Shown piece after piece: positions 56,306-64,000 of a stretch of DNA of 64,000 bases. The notes beneath the pieces were generated by a model, which was not told the DNA's origin, made no database searches, and saw only the letters and a list, made by a program, of their open reading frames with translations. The DNA comes from Frankia sp. AgB1.9. Lineage in GTDB: Bacteria > Actinomycetota > Actinomycetes > Frankiales > Frankiaceae. How positions within the stretch are numbered: position 1 is the first letter of the stretch; the number at the start of each line of letters is the position of its first letter. The DNA lies in NCBI RefSeq assembly GCF_016786355.1, contig NZ_JADWYX010000032.1, positions 1 to 64,000 on the forward strand, given 5' to 3'. The translations under genes and the position numbers were made by a program.

Positions 56306-57748
56306 GTGACCAGGTCCAGCGCGAGCACATCGAGCTCGGACGATCGGCCCGCCGTGCCGACCGCCGCCGCCGAGACGGGACCGCGGATCGCGGTCCTCGG
56401 TACCGGCTACCTGGGCGCCACCCACGCCGTCTGCATGGCGGAGCTGGGCTTCACCGTCATCGGCTACGACGTCGACGCGGCCAAGGTCGACCGGCTCGCC
56501 GCCGGCGAGGTGCCCATCTTCGAGCCGGGCCTCGAGGAGCTGCTGCGCAAGAACCTCGAGTCCGGCCGGCTGTCGTTCACGACCGACATCGACGGCATCG
56601 CCGGCTGGGCCGACGTGCACTTCGTCTGCGTCGGCACGCCGCAGCGGGCTGGTGACGGCGGCGCGGACCTGCGCTACGTCGACGCCGCCGTGGACCAGCT
56701 GATCGCGGCCGGGCTCGCGCCGGGCGCGCTGATCGTCGGCAAGTCCACCGTCCCAGCGGGCACGGCGGCCGGCCTCGCGGCCCGGATCAGCGCCGCGGCG
56801 CCCGATGTCGAGCTCGCCTGGAACCCGGAGTTCCTGCGCGAGGGCTTCGCCGTCGAGGACACCCTGCGGCCCGACCGGCTGGTGTTCGGCGTCGCGCCGG
56901 GCGGTGCCGCCGAGGCACGGCTGCGCGCGGTGTACACGGCGACTATCGAGGCGGGCACGCCGGTGGTCGTCACCGACTACGCCACCGCCGAGCTGGTCAA
57001 GGTCGCCGCGAACGCGTTCCTCGCCACCAAGATCTCGTTCATCAACGCGATGGCGGAGATCTGCGACGTGGCCGGCGCCGACGTGCTGGAGCTGGCCACC
57101 GCGATCGGCTACGACGCCAGGATCGGCAACCGGTTCCTGCGGCCCGGCATCGGCTTCGGCGGTGGCTGCCTGCCCAAGGACATCCGCGCCTTCCAGGCCA
57201 GGGCGACCGAGCTGGGCGCCGGGTCGTCGCTGGCGTTCCTCGCCGAGATCGACGCGGTGAACCTGCGGGCCAGGCAGCGGGCGGTGACGCTGACCCGCGC
57301 GGCGCTCGGCGGCGTGGTCGCCGGCCGGCGCCTAGGCGTGCTCGGCGCCGCGTTCAAGCCGAACTCCGACGACATCCGCGACTCGCCCGCGCTGGACATC
57401 GCGGCGGAGCTCGCCGCCGAGGGCGCGCAGGTCATCGTCTACGACCCGGCCGCGATCCCGAACGCGCGGCTGCGCTACCCGTCACTGACCTACGCGACCT
57501 CGGTGCGGGAGGCGGTGGCGGCCGCGGACGCGGTGCTGGTGCTCACCGAGTGGGCCGAGTTCCGCACGCTGGATCCGGCGGCCCTGCTGCCCCACGTCGC
57601 CGGCGCCGTGGTCGTCGACGGCCGGCACGCGCTCGACGAACAGCGCTGGCGCGAGGCGGGCTGGGCGTACCACAGCCTGGGCCGGCCGAGCCACGCCGGC
57701 AGCCAGCCGGCCGCGGACGACCTCAACGACGACGAGGCCGCGGCCTGA
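56306..57748 (+). CDS. ugd: UDP-glucose 6-dehydrogenase
   Basis: About 480 residues. Oxidises UDP-glucose to UDP-glucuronate with two NAD+, supplying uronic acid for surface polysaccharides. RIAVLGTGYLGATHAVCMAE is the NAD-binding motif, GTPQRAGDGGADLRYVDAA and GKSTVPAGTA are family landmarks, WNPEFLREGFAVEDTLRPDR follows, the catalytic Lys is in ANAFLATKISFINAMAE, and the catalytic Cys in GIGFGGGCLPKDIRAF. VLGAAFKPNSDDIRDSPAL marks the C-terminal UDP-binding domain. Start GTG 56306 is chosen because the sequence upstream is not family-like. The name could equally be a GDP-mannose dehydrogenase relative, but the motifs favour UDP-glucose. Confidence 0.93.
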   Translation: MTRSSASTSSSDDRPAVPTAAAETGPRIAVLGTGYLGATHAVCMAELGFTVIGYDVDAAKVDRLAAGEVPIFEPGLEELLRKNLESGRLSFTTDIDGIAGWADVHFVCVGTPQRAGDGGADLRYVDAAVDQLIAAGLAPGALIVGKSTVPAGTAAGLAARISAAAPDVELAWNPEFLREGFAVEDTLRPDRLVFGVAPGGAAEARLRAVYTATIEAGTPVVVTDYATAELVKVAANAFLATKISFINAMAEICDVAGADVLELATAIGYDARIGNRFLRPGIGFGGGCLPKDIRAFQARATELGAGSSLAFLAEIDAVNLRARQRAVTLTRAALGGVVAGRRLGVLGAAFKPNSDDIRDSPALDIAAELAAEGAQVIVYDPAAIPNARLRYPSLTYATSVREAVAAADAVLVLTEWAEFRTLDPAALLPHVAGAVVVDGRHALDEQRWREAGWAYHSLGRPSHAGSQPAADDLNDDEAAA

Positions 57749-57959
57749 GCGGGGACACGGCCTCGTGAGCCTGGCTACCGCCGAGGCAGTGTCCGGGTTG
57801 CGACCCGGAATGCCGATTGTCACGCTGGAGTGGATTGCGCCGATGAGGCGCGTGGTCGAAGGTCCCGGGGCGGTCGGCCCGCCCGCCACCGGCCCGAGGG
57901 CCGTGTCACGACGCGCACCCGAGGGCACACCATCCGTCGATACCGCCCGTCACCCTGCC

Positions 57960-57965
57960 AAGGAG
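57960..57965 (+). promoter_or_regulatory. Ribosome-binding site favouring a TTG start
   Basis: AAGGAG lies five bases before TTG 57971. It is the only strong site in the long upstream open frame of the GtrA-like gene and favours the rare TTG start codon. Confidence 0.6.
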
Positions 57966-57970
57966 AACTG

Positions 57971-58609
57971 TTGCCTCCCGTCGTTGATCCGATCGTCTCC
58001 GTGTCGACCACCGCGGGTGCGCCAGTAGACCGCCGGGGGCAGTCGATGGACCGCCAGGAGGCGTCGGTAGTCTCGGCAGGTGGCAGAAATCAACCGAGGT
58101 TGCCTGTCGTGAAGCATCGGGCACGGCCCTCCCGGGTCCAGCTGCTCATCCGTGAGGTCGGCAAGTTCGGCGTCGTCGGCGCTGTCGCATATGTCGTCGA
58201 CTTCGTCGTGTCGAACGTGTGTCACGTCCAGTTCCACATGGACTGGCTGCTCGCCAAGACGATTTCCACGGTCATTGCGGCAACGGTCGCGTACATCGGG
58301 AACCGCCAGTGGTCCTTCACCCACCGGGCGCGCAGCGGTGTTCGCCGTGAGTACACGATCTTCTTCATTCTCAATGTGATCGGCCTCGGCATCGCGCTCG
58401 GTTGCCTCGGCTTCGGCGAGTATGTGCTGCACCTGAAGGGCGCCATCGCCTTCAACGTGTTCGGCAACGTGTTGGGAACCGGGCTGGGCACGGTGTTCCG
58501 CTTCTGGGCCTACAAGCGCTGGGTCTTCCTGCACCCGGACCACCCGCGCGCGGTCTCGGGCCCTGACGCCCCGACTCCGGCCCGCGTCCCGGAGCCGGCC
58601 GGCCGCTGA
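57971..58609 (+). CDS. GtrA-like membrane protein
   Basis: About 212 residues. After a polar leader of 55-60 residues come four predicted spans: REVGKFGVVGAVAYVVDFVV, AKTISTVIAATVAYIGNRQW, YTIFFILNVIGLGIALGCLG and GAIAFNVFGNVLGTGLGTVF, the last followed by RFWAYKRWVFLHP. This is the GtrA fold (KFxxVGxxxxxxDF and NRxWxF motifs), proteins thought to flip polyprenyl-phosphate sugars made by GtrB-type GT2 enzymes. A GtrB-like enzyme is at 6118-7098. TTG 57971 is chosen for its AAGGAG; ATG 58046 is the alternative. Bases 57749-57970 upstream hold no other gene. Confidence 0.87.
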   Translation: MPPVVDPIVSVSTTAGAPVDRRGQSMDRQEASVVSAGGRNQPRLPVVKHRARPSRVQLLIREVGKFGVVGAVAYVVDFVVSNVCHVQFHMDWLLAKTISTVIAATVAYIGNRQWSFTHRARSGVRREYTIFFILNVIGLGIALGCLGFGEYVLHLKGAIAFNVFGNVLGTGLGTVFRFWAYKRWVFLHPDHPRAVSGPDAPTPARVPEPAGR

Positions 58610-58941
58610 GTCCCGGCCTTCGCGAACCCACCTGACGGCCGCGCAACCGTATTCGAAGCGAGTCCCGCCGTCGGTCCTCGATAGACCGACGGCACAGCGC
58701 GGCATTCGCCCGCCCCGAGCCATAACGGCGCCGACCGGACCAGCCGGCCGGCGCCGCCGCATGCCCGGGGCCGGGAATGCTCACGGCGGGAAACAACGGA
58801 CGCCTGTCGGACCTGCGACCTCCCATGTCCGACAAGCGACCGGAAGATGCCCCAGCCGGGGCGACCTCCTAACATCGGACACCGGTCCGGGGTTGAGAAA
58901 TCGACGAGCCCGGGGACCGTTCCGGGAGGGGAACCACAACC
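58610..58941. other. Intergenic region before the tandem surface-protein genes
   Basis: A 332-base gap with no credible gene. It contains the hairpin at 58667-58693 (listed separately) and ends in GGGAGGGG, the ribosome site of the next gene. The rest presumably holds a promoter. Confidence 0.45.
58667..58693 (+). terminator. Hairpin terminator after the GtrA-like gene
   Basis: A perfect 10-bp stem gccgtcggtc / gaccgacggc with a 7-base loop (ctcgata), 58 bases after the stop codon. No T-run follows, as is common in actinobacteria. Confidence 0.6.
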
Positions 58942-60141
58942 ATGCAGCCATCGGACTACGAGCCGGACAACTCGGACGCCGAGACCCAGCTCGTCGGCGG
59001 CGCCGCGACGCCGGCTCAGCCGCCTTACCCGCCGGGCTCGGCCGGAGGCGGCGCTGGCCAGACGCCGCCACCACCTCCGGCTGGCCAGCAGCCCTATCCG
59101 CCGACCACCGCGTACCCGCCCGGCTATCCGGCGCCCCAGACGCCGACACCGGGCTCGTACGACCCGCAGCAGCAGTACCCGGCCCCGCCTGGCTACCCGG
59201 CCCAGGGCTACCCGCAGCAGCCGCAGGCTCAGCAGCCTTACGGCACGCCCGCGCCCGGCTACGACTACGGCCAGCAGGCCCAGCAGCCCGGGTACGACTA
59301 CGGCCAGGCCCAGCAGCCGGGGTACCCCGGCTACGCGGCCCAGCAGCCCGGCTACGGCACCCCGGCACCTGGCTACGGCACCCCCGCGCCCGGCTATGGC
59401 GGCACTCCCGCGCCCGGCTACGACTACGGCCAGCAGGCCCAGCAGCCGGGGTACGGCCAGCCGCCGGGCTATGGCTCCGGCTACCCGGGCGCCCCGCAGC
59501 CTCCGCGCAACAACAACCGCCGCAACCTGATCATCGGTGCGGTGGCCGCCGCCCTCGTCGTGGTCATCCTGATCGTGGTGCTGGCGGTGAGCCTTTCCGG
59601 CGGCGGCGACAAGCCCACCCCCCGCCCGACGCCGTCGCCGACCCTCACGGTCGGGCCGACAACCGGCGTCCCGACGCCAGCGCCGACGACCGCGGTGCCG
59701 ACGGTGACACCGACCGGGCTGAGCACCGACGAGCAGGCGCTGGTCGACCAGCTCGACCCGAGCTCGATGAAGAACTGCGACCCGGCGCCCGACCAGGAGA
59801 ACGACGACGTCCAGGCGGCCGTGCTGTGCACAGCCGGCGACGACGGGCGCGGCGTCTACGCGTTCAGCTACGTCAACGACACCGGTCTCCAGCACGACAC
59901 GAAGTTCTACGGCGACGCGATCACCGAGACCGGCGACTGCAAGGCCGGTAAGGACCAGGTCAGCACCTGGAACTACGAGAACCAGGAGACCGACGAGGGC
60001 GCGCTGCTGTGCGGCCACACCAGCGACGGCGCCGCCTACCTTCGCTGGTACTACAACGACAAGCTGCTCGGCTTCTTCGCCACGGACAAGGACGGCGTCG
60101 CCCTCTACACCTGGTGGCACGACTTCGAGCCCGTCCAGTAG
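58942..60141 (+). CDS. Single-span surface protein with Tyr/Pro/Gly-rich N terminus (family member 1)
   Basis: About 399 residues. Residues 1-190 are low complexity with repeated PGYG, QQAQQPGYDYG and GTPAPGYG units; NNNRRNLIIGAVAAALVVVI starts one span (about 192-215); a Pro/Thr linker follows; and a C-terminal domain (about 255-399) begins LSTDEQALVDQLDPSSMKNC and ends YTWWHDFEPV with four conserved-looking cysteines (NCD, VLC, GDC, LLC). No signal peptide, so the repeat part is cytosolic and the Cys domain outside. Family not recognised. Two related genes follow at 60407 and 61643. Ribosome site GGGAGGGG precedes the ATG. Confidence 0.85.
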   Translation: MQPSDYEPDNSDAETQLVGGAATPAQPPYPPGSAGGGAGQTPPPPPAGQQPYPPTTAYPPGYPAPQTPTPGSYDPQQQYPAPPGYPAQGYPQQPQAQQPYGTPAPGYDYGQQAQQPGYDYGQAQQPGYPGYAAQQPGYGTPAPGYGTPAPGYGGTPAPGYDYGQQAQQPGYGQPPGYGSGYPGAPQPPRNNNRRNLIIGAVAAALVVVILIVVLAVSLSGGGDKPTPRPTPSPTLTVGPTTGVPTPAPTTAVPTVTPTGLSTDEQALVDQLDPSSMKNCDPAPDQENDDVQAAVLCTAGDDGRGVYAFSYVNDTGLQHDTKFYGDAITETGDCKAGKDQVSTWNYENQETDEGALLCGHTSDGAAYLRWYYNDKLLGFFATDKDGVALYTWWHDFEPVQ

Positions 60142-60162
60142 TGCCCGGCCAGTAGTGCCGCT

Positions 60163-60220
60163 GCCTCCAGTGTGTGCCGTCGCCCGGCTCGACCCCCGGG
60201 CGACGGCGCACACTGGAGGC
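60163..60220 (+). terminator. Long near-perfect hairpin
   Basis: Arms of 25 bases at 60163-60187 and 60196-60220 pair throughout except for one T/G position; loop ctcgaccc. It begins 21 bases after the stop of the first surface-protein gene. It could end transcription of that gene or act as a folded RNA element separating it from the second gene. Confidence 0.75.
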
Positions 60221-60406
60221 GTCTGATCGGCCGGCTCGGCCAGTCGCCAGGCCGGTGGCCGGCCGAACCAGGCCAGCCCCGGCCCTCGGCGGCGCCGGCT
60301 GACCCGCCGAGCTCCGTCCACGGCGGCGGCCCGTTCCCGGGCCCCGTCCCAGCCAGCAACCCTGTCCACGACCGTGCCGGCCGCGGGCGGACACCCGGGA
60401 GGAACG

Positions 60407-61495
60407 GTGGCGAGCCCGCCTGACAACGTGCCGCCTCGGCCTGACGGGACCGCGGGCGACGACGGCCCGTGGACGTCACTCGCCAGTTGGGCGGATGTCA
60501 CCCCGCTGCCGTTCCGGGAACCGCCGGCCGCGCCGTCTCCCCCGGCGGCACCGCCAGCCCCGGCGGCGTCCCGCCCGGCGCCGGGCGCGCCGCCGCCCGG
60601 ACGTCCCGCGCCGCCTAGACCGACGCCGGCTCGACCGGCTCCGCCGACGCCGTTCCCACCGATGGCGCCCCCGCGGCCCGCCGGCCCGCCGGGACGGACC
60701 CCGCCCGCGCCGGGCTGGGCCATCCCGCCGGGCGCGCAGGCACACCCCGCTCCTCGCCCGCCGTGGCCGCCGATGCCGGCGCCGCCCGGCTGGCCGGGAT
60801 CGGCGCCGCCCCCGGGTGCGGTGGGCCCGGGCACGGCGCCGCTCGCCATGACCCCGTTTCCCGCCGCCGCCCCACGCTCCCAGCGCCGGCCACTGGTGGT
60901 CGCGCTGGTCGTGGCCGCCGGGGTACTGGTGGCCGCGGCCGTCATCGGCGGCCTGCTCGCGGTCGCGACACGCTCCGGCGGAGCCTCCGCGTCCCCGCTG
61001 GCCGCGGCCGCGCCCGCCGCGACGCCGGACCAGGGTTGGACCGACGCGCAGCGGGCCCTCGCGGCCCGGCTGGACCCGGCCGCCCTCGTCGACTGCCGGC
61101 CGAACCCGGCCCCGGCCGGCGCGGGTGTGACGGCCGCCCTCTTCTGCTCGACCACCGACACCCATCAGCAGATCGCCGTCTTCGGCTACCGCGACGACGC
61201 CAGCCTGACGGCCGACGTCACGGCCCGGGCTGGCGACGTGGCCGACGACGGCGACTGCGAGACCGGTGGGAGCGAGATCTTCACCTGGGACACCGGGCCG
61301 CACACCCAGGCCGGCGGCACGGTCATCTGCGACACCCATGCCGGCCAGCACTTCCTGTTCTGGACCTCGGACGAAGACCTGGTCTCGTTCCTCGGCTACG
61401 GCAGCGACCCACGGGCGCTCTTCCAGTGGTGGGAGCTGTTCCAGCCGTTCCCGGACTCGACTGGCGGCACCGCGGCCACGGCCCGCCCGGCCTGA
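60407..61495 (+). CDS. Single-span surface protein (family member 2)
   Basis: About 362 residues. A Pro/Ala-rich cytosolic part (about 1-155) leads to one span (VVALVVAAGVLVAAAVIGGL), then a domain starting WTDAQRALAARLDPAALVDC, with ALFCSTTD, GDCETGGSEIFTWD, GTVICDTHAGQ and an ending FQWWELFQPF. The four cysteines and the terminal WW match member 1 (LSTDEQALVDQLDP, VLCTAGD, GDCKAGKDQVSTWN, LLCGHTSDGA, YTWWHDFEP). The N-terminal part lacks the Tyr-Gly repeats. GTG 60407 has GGGAGG four bases before it. Function unknown. Confidence 0.82.
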   Translation: MASPPDNVPPRPDGTAGDDGPWTSLASWADVTPLPFREPPAAPSPPAAPPAPAASRPAPGAPPPGRPAPPRPTPARPAPPTPFPPMAPPRPAGPPGRTPPAPGWAIPPGAQAHPAPRPPWPPMPAPPGWPGSAPPPGAVGPGTAPLAMTPFPAAAPRSQRRPLVVALVVAAGVLVAAAVIGGLLAVATRSGGASASPLAAAAPAATPDQGWTDAQRALAARLDPAALVDCRPNPAPAGAGVTAALFCSTTDTHQQIAVFGYRDDASLTADVTARAGDVADDGDCETGGSEIFTWDTGPHTQAGGTVICDTHAGQHFLFWTSDEDLVSFLGYGSDPRALFQWWELFQPFPDSTGGTAATARPA

Positions 61496-61642
61496 GCCGG
61501 CCGCCAGCCCAGGCCCCAGGGCCCGCCGGTCGCCAGGTCCGTGCCGGCGGTCGATGGCAACGAACCGCAGCCGGTGAGCGTCGCACCGATCGGGAACGCG
61601 CAGGTACGCCCCGCGCGGGCGACGGCTGAACGGGAGGGACCG

Positions 61643-62296
61643 ATGCGGCGTCGGACTGTCGTCGCGGTGGCGGCCGGTGGTGCGCTGGTGGTCGCGGCCG
61701 CCGTGACCTCCACCGTCGTCCTCACCGCCGGTGGCGGCGGCCCCGCCGCCGGCGGCTCCGGGCCGGCTGGCACCGCCAGCCAGGGCGCCCCGCCCGCCGC
61801 CAGCACGTCACCGCCGGACGGGCTGACGCCGGCCGAACGGGCGCTCGTCGGGACGCTCGGGCCGCTGAAGGTGCACGACTGCGTGCCGGCCCCGGCTGAC
61901 CGGGTCACCGAGCCGCCGGGCCCGGGGCTCGGCCTCGGCCAGGGGGTCGACGCGGCGGTGCGCTGCGAGACGAACGTGTCGGCCAGCGAGCCGGGACCGG
62001 CCGAGGTCGTCGCGCGCCACTACCGGGACGCGGCCACCCTGAAGGCCGACGCCGACCGGCGGGCCGCCGCGATCGACGACGTCGGCAGCTGCTCGGCCGG
62101 CCAGCCGAGCACGGAGACCTGGGGCCGCTCGACCAGGCAGCTAGGCGTCTTCCTGTGCGACCGCGGCCCCACCGGGACGCCCGCCGGGAGCTTCGACATC
62201 TTCTGGACGGTGACAGCCGACCGGACCGCGCTGTCGGCGACCAGCACCGACGCGGCAGGCCTGATCGCCTGGTGGCGCGACTTCACCGCTCCGTAG
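61643..62296 (+). CDS. Single-span surface protein (family member 3, short)
   Basis: About 217 residues and the shortest member: almost no cytosolic part, a span at the N terminus (RRTVVAVAAGGALVVAAAVT), which may instead be a signal anchor, then a domain starting LTPAERALVGTLGPLKVHDC, with AAVRCETN, GSCSAGQPSTETWG, VFLCDRGPTG and an ending AWWRDFTAP. The Cys pattern and final WW match members 1 and 2. GGGAGG lies five bases before the ATG at 61643. It ends 24 bases before the convergent PH-domain gene. Confidence 0.82.
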   Translation: MRRRTVVAVAAGGALVVAAAVTSTVVLTAGGGGPAAGGSGPAGTASQGAPPAASTSPPDGLTPAERALVGTLGPLKVHDCVPAPADRVTEPPGPGLGLGQGVDAAVRCETNVSASEPGPAEVVARHYRDAATLKADADRRAAAIDDVGSCSAGQPSTETWGRSTRQLGVFLCDRGPTGTPAGSFDIFWTVTADRTALSATSTDAAGLIAWWRDFTAP

Positions 62297-62319
62297 CGCG
62301 TACGGCGGCGGCCGGGCAG

Positions 62320-62862
62320 TCAGGCGCTCGCGCGGCCCTGCAGGTCCTCACCGAGCTCGTAGAGGCGCAGGTGCACCTGCTCGACGTCGGGGACGCTGGT
62401 GAGGCTCAGCTGGCCGCGCTCACCGGCACTCTCGATCGTCAGCGTGCCCGAGCTGAACATGCGCTCGAACAGGGTCTGTCGGAAGCCGACGTCGTTGATC
62501 CGGCCCAGCGGAATGTCGTGGCCGGACCTGGTCAGGATGCCGTCCCGCAGCAGGACCCGCTCGGTAGTGATCACATACCGGGTGGTGACCCAGCGCAGCC
62601 AGGGCCGGATGCTCAGCCAGAACAGCGCCGCCACGGCGACGATCAGAATCAGGTACTGGAGCGGGTGCTGCACCGCGCCGCTCGGCGTGAAGAACACCCC
62701 GAGCACCGCGAGCAGAAGCACCACCACCGCGCAGGCCAACGGCCCCACCAGCCGGATCCAGTGTGGATGCAGGTCCAGCACGACCATCTCGTCGTCGGTC
62801 AGGATGTCCTCGGGAAAACCCACAGGACCGATGTTCGCACTTGCGGCGAAGCGGCCGGGCAT
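62320..62862 (-). CDS. Bacterial PH-domain membrane protein (bPH2/DUF304 type)
   Basis: About 180 residues. Two hydrophobic spans (LVGPLACAVVVLLLAVLGVF and LQYLILIVAVAALFWLSIRP) precede a PH-like domain with TTRYVITTERVLLRDGILTR, IPLGRINDVGFRQTLFERMF and GTLTIESAGERGQLSLTSVP, the standard pattern of this family. It lies in the membrane with the PH part in the cytosol; function unknown. Located directly before birA on the same strand. ATG 62862 is used; a GTG at 62824 (VGFPEDILTDDE) is possible. Confidence 0.88.
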   Translation of the reverse strand: MPGRFAASANIGPVGFPEDILTDDEMVVLDLHPHWIRLVGPLACAVVVLLLAVLGVFFTPSGAVQHPLQYLILIVAVAALFWLSIRPWLRWVTTRYVITTERVLLRDGILTRSGHDIPLGRINDVGFRQTLFERMFSSGTLTIESAGERGQLSLTSVPDVEQVHLRLYELGEDLQGRASA

Positions 62863-62945
62863 GGGCCGCCGCGCACGATTCCGGCGGACGTCCGCCGTTC
62901 GGCTACGGTCTGGGCCGAGCGGGCGCCGTCAGCCCCGCGGCCCGG

Positions 62946-63788
62946 CTACCGGGCGCCGGGCGCCGGGCGCAGGTGAACGACGTCGGCGGCACTGAACGCG
63001 CGGCCGTTCACGACCAGCCGGCCGGTCGGGTCGACATCGGTGGCAACACCCACGACGGTCTCACCACCCGGCAGCTCGACCCGGACGTCCAGGCCCAGCG
63101 TCGCGCACACCTCCCGGTAGGCCGGGCGGGCGGCGCCCGGGTCCGCCTCGAACGCCGCCAGCGCCCGCGCGAGGTCGGTCAGCAGCGCGGCCAACAGCTC
63201 CGTGCGGGTCGCGGCCGGGCCGTCTTCCGCGTTCCGGGTCCCGATCCCGTCGGCGGCCAGCACGGCGAGGCTGGTGGCGCCCGGGGGCAGATCCGCGGCG
63301 GCGGTGTGGACGTTCAGACCGAAGCCGATGACCAGCCCGGGTGGCCCGGGTGGGCTCGGCACCAGCTCGACGAGGATGCCGGCCAGCTTCGCGCCCTCGA
63401 CCTGGACATCGTTCGGCCATTTGAGCCAGGCCGGGACGCCGTACCGGGAGCGCAGCGTGCCGACGAGCGCCGTCCCCACGACCATGGGCACCCAGCCCAA
63501 CATCGCCGCCGGCGCCGGACCTGGCCAGGCATCCGTGGCCGGCCGCGCCAGCAGCGAGACGGTCAGCCCCACCCCCGGCGGCGCCTCCCAGACCCGGTCC
63601 AGCCGCCCACGCCCGGCGCGCTGACGCTCGGCAGCGACCACAAGCCCCGCGGCCTCACCGGCCCGCGCCCGCGCGGCCACATCCGCATTCGTCGACCCAG
63701 TCTCAGCAACAACCTCAACCCGCAGCCCCACGGCCTCGCCGGCCGCAGCCAGCACAACGGCGTCCAGCGGGTCCTCGACACCACTCAC
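62946..63788 (-). CDS. birA: Biotin--[acetyl-CoA-carboxylase] ligase
   Basis: About 280 residues. Activates biotin to biotinyl-5'-AMP and attaches it to the carboxyl-carrier lysine of acyl-CoA carboxylases. The catalytic domain has AETGSTNADVAARA, RQRAGRGRLDRVW (the G-x-G-R-x-x-R motif, in the form GRGRLDR), VPAWLKWPNDVQVEGAKLAG and GFGLNVHTAAADLP; the C-terminal SH3-like part ends GRAFSAADVVHLRP. There is no N-terminal helix-turn-helix, so it is a ligase only, not a repressor. GTG 63788 is chosen since the frame above it reads low-complexity Gly/Val. It transcribes toward the PH-domain gene. Confidence 0.93.
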   Translation of the reverse strand: MSGVEDPLDAVVLAAAGEAVGLRVEVVAETGSTNADVAARARAGEAAGLVVAAERQRAGRGRLDRVWEAPPGVGLTVSLLARPATDAWPGPAPAAMLGWVPMVVGTALVGTLRSRYGVPAWLKWPNDVQVEGAKLAGILVELVPSPPGPPGLVIGFGLNVHTAAADLPPGATSLAVLAADGIGTRNAEDGPAATRTELLAALLTDLARALAAFEADPGAARPAYREVCATLGLDVRVELPGGETVVGVATDVDPTGRLVVNGRAFSAADVVHLRPAPGAR

Positions 63789-64000
63789 GAACCCACTTTG
63801 CCACCACCACCTCCAGGCACCCGACACTCCGGTCCCGGTCCCGGCGTCGGTCCCGACAACCAACTCCGGCGTCCCCACCGAGCCCGAGCCGCCCAATCAA
63901 GAAACCAGCAACCAACCCCACCCAACATCACCCAGGAATCAACCCACCCAACCCAGCCAAGATCCCGACCCTGGACAAGCGCACACCTCCGCACTTCACC
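63789..64000. other. Intergenic end of window
   Basis: About 212 bases with unusual composition, rich in caacc and aaccc runs (for example near 63895-63960). The open frames here are simple-sequence artefacts. Probably the upstream region shared by birA and the next gene outside the window. Confidence 0.4.

Noticed and set aside
58510-61161. Antisense open frame of about 883 codons over the surface-protein genes
   Set aside because: Gly/Arg/Ala-rich mirror of the repeat-coding strand; the plus-strand genes have good ribosome sites and paralogous domains.

Overview
The window is very GC-rich DNA (roughly 70% or more by eye), with frequent GTG starts, tightly packed genes and strong G/C bias at third codon positions. 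Together with the gene families present (LytR-CpsA-Psr proteins with LytR_C tails, a TIGR03089-like protein next to them, DUF2142 membrane proteins, an ECF42-type sigma factor paired with a DGPF protein, a Ser/Thr kinase fused to a WD40 propeller) this points to a chromosomal segment of a filamentous or soil actinomycete, most like Frankia and relatives. The genus is inference; nothing in the window proves it. No rRNA, tRNA, CRISPR array, transposase or phage gene was seen.

Region 1 (about 1-29.6 kb) is a cell-surface glycan locus. A leftward block holds three GT-B glycosyltransferases, a GT2 glycosyltransferase, two SAM methyltransferases and a small membrane protein. It faces a rightward hexapeptide-repeat acyltransferase, a DUF2142 membrane protein, a transmembrane Ser/Thr kinase with a seven-bladed WD40 propeller, and a MazG-like protein. 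A second leftward pair (a methyltransferase-like protein with a huge disordered tail and a HAD-like protein, start/stop coupled) diverges from a rightward operon: ABC-2 permease, Wzt-like ATPase, GT2, a giant GT-B protein and another GT-B protein, most with overlapping or nearly touching ends. The logic fits synthesis and decoration of a lipid-linked polysaccharide, then export by a Wzm/Wzt-type ABC transporter.

Region 2 (about 29.6-44.3 kb) is accessory: a DHA2-type MFS pump divergent from a DGPF/ECF42 sigma pair, an SDR oxidoreductase, a second DUF2142 protein, a 3-hydroxyisobutyrate-dehydrogenase-like protein, a large polytopic membrane protein, and then two further DHA2 pumps flanking a TetR regulator. 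In front of the first of these pumps and in front of the TetR gene lie two and three copies of an 11-bp motif spaced exactly 17 bp apart, a likely operator system.

Region 3 (about 44.4-64 kb) returns to envelope functions mixed with housekeeping genes: metG, rfbD (dTDP-4-dehydrorhamnose reductase), a third DUF2142 protein, three LCP glycan ligases, the TIGR03089-like protein, UDP-glucose dehydrogenase, a GtrA-like flippase, three tandem paralogous single-span surface proteins, a bacterial PH-domain protein and birA. Sugar nucleotide supply (RfbD, UDP-glucose dehydrogenase), glycan assembly and export, and final ligation to the wall (LCP) are thus all represented.

The least explained items are the 17-bp phased TetR operators, two unrelated glycosyltransferases that carry inserted beta-rich modules sharing two motifs in opposite order, and the tandem family of three surface proteins.
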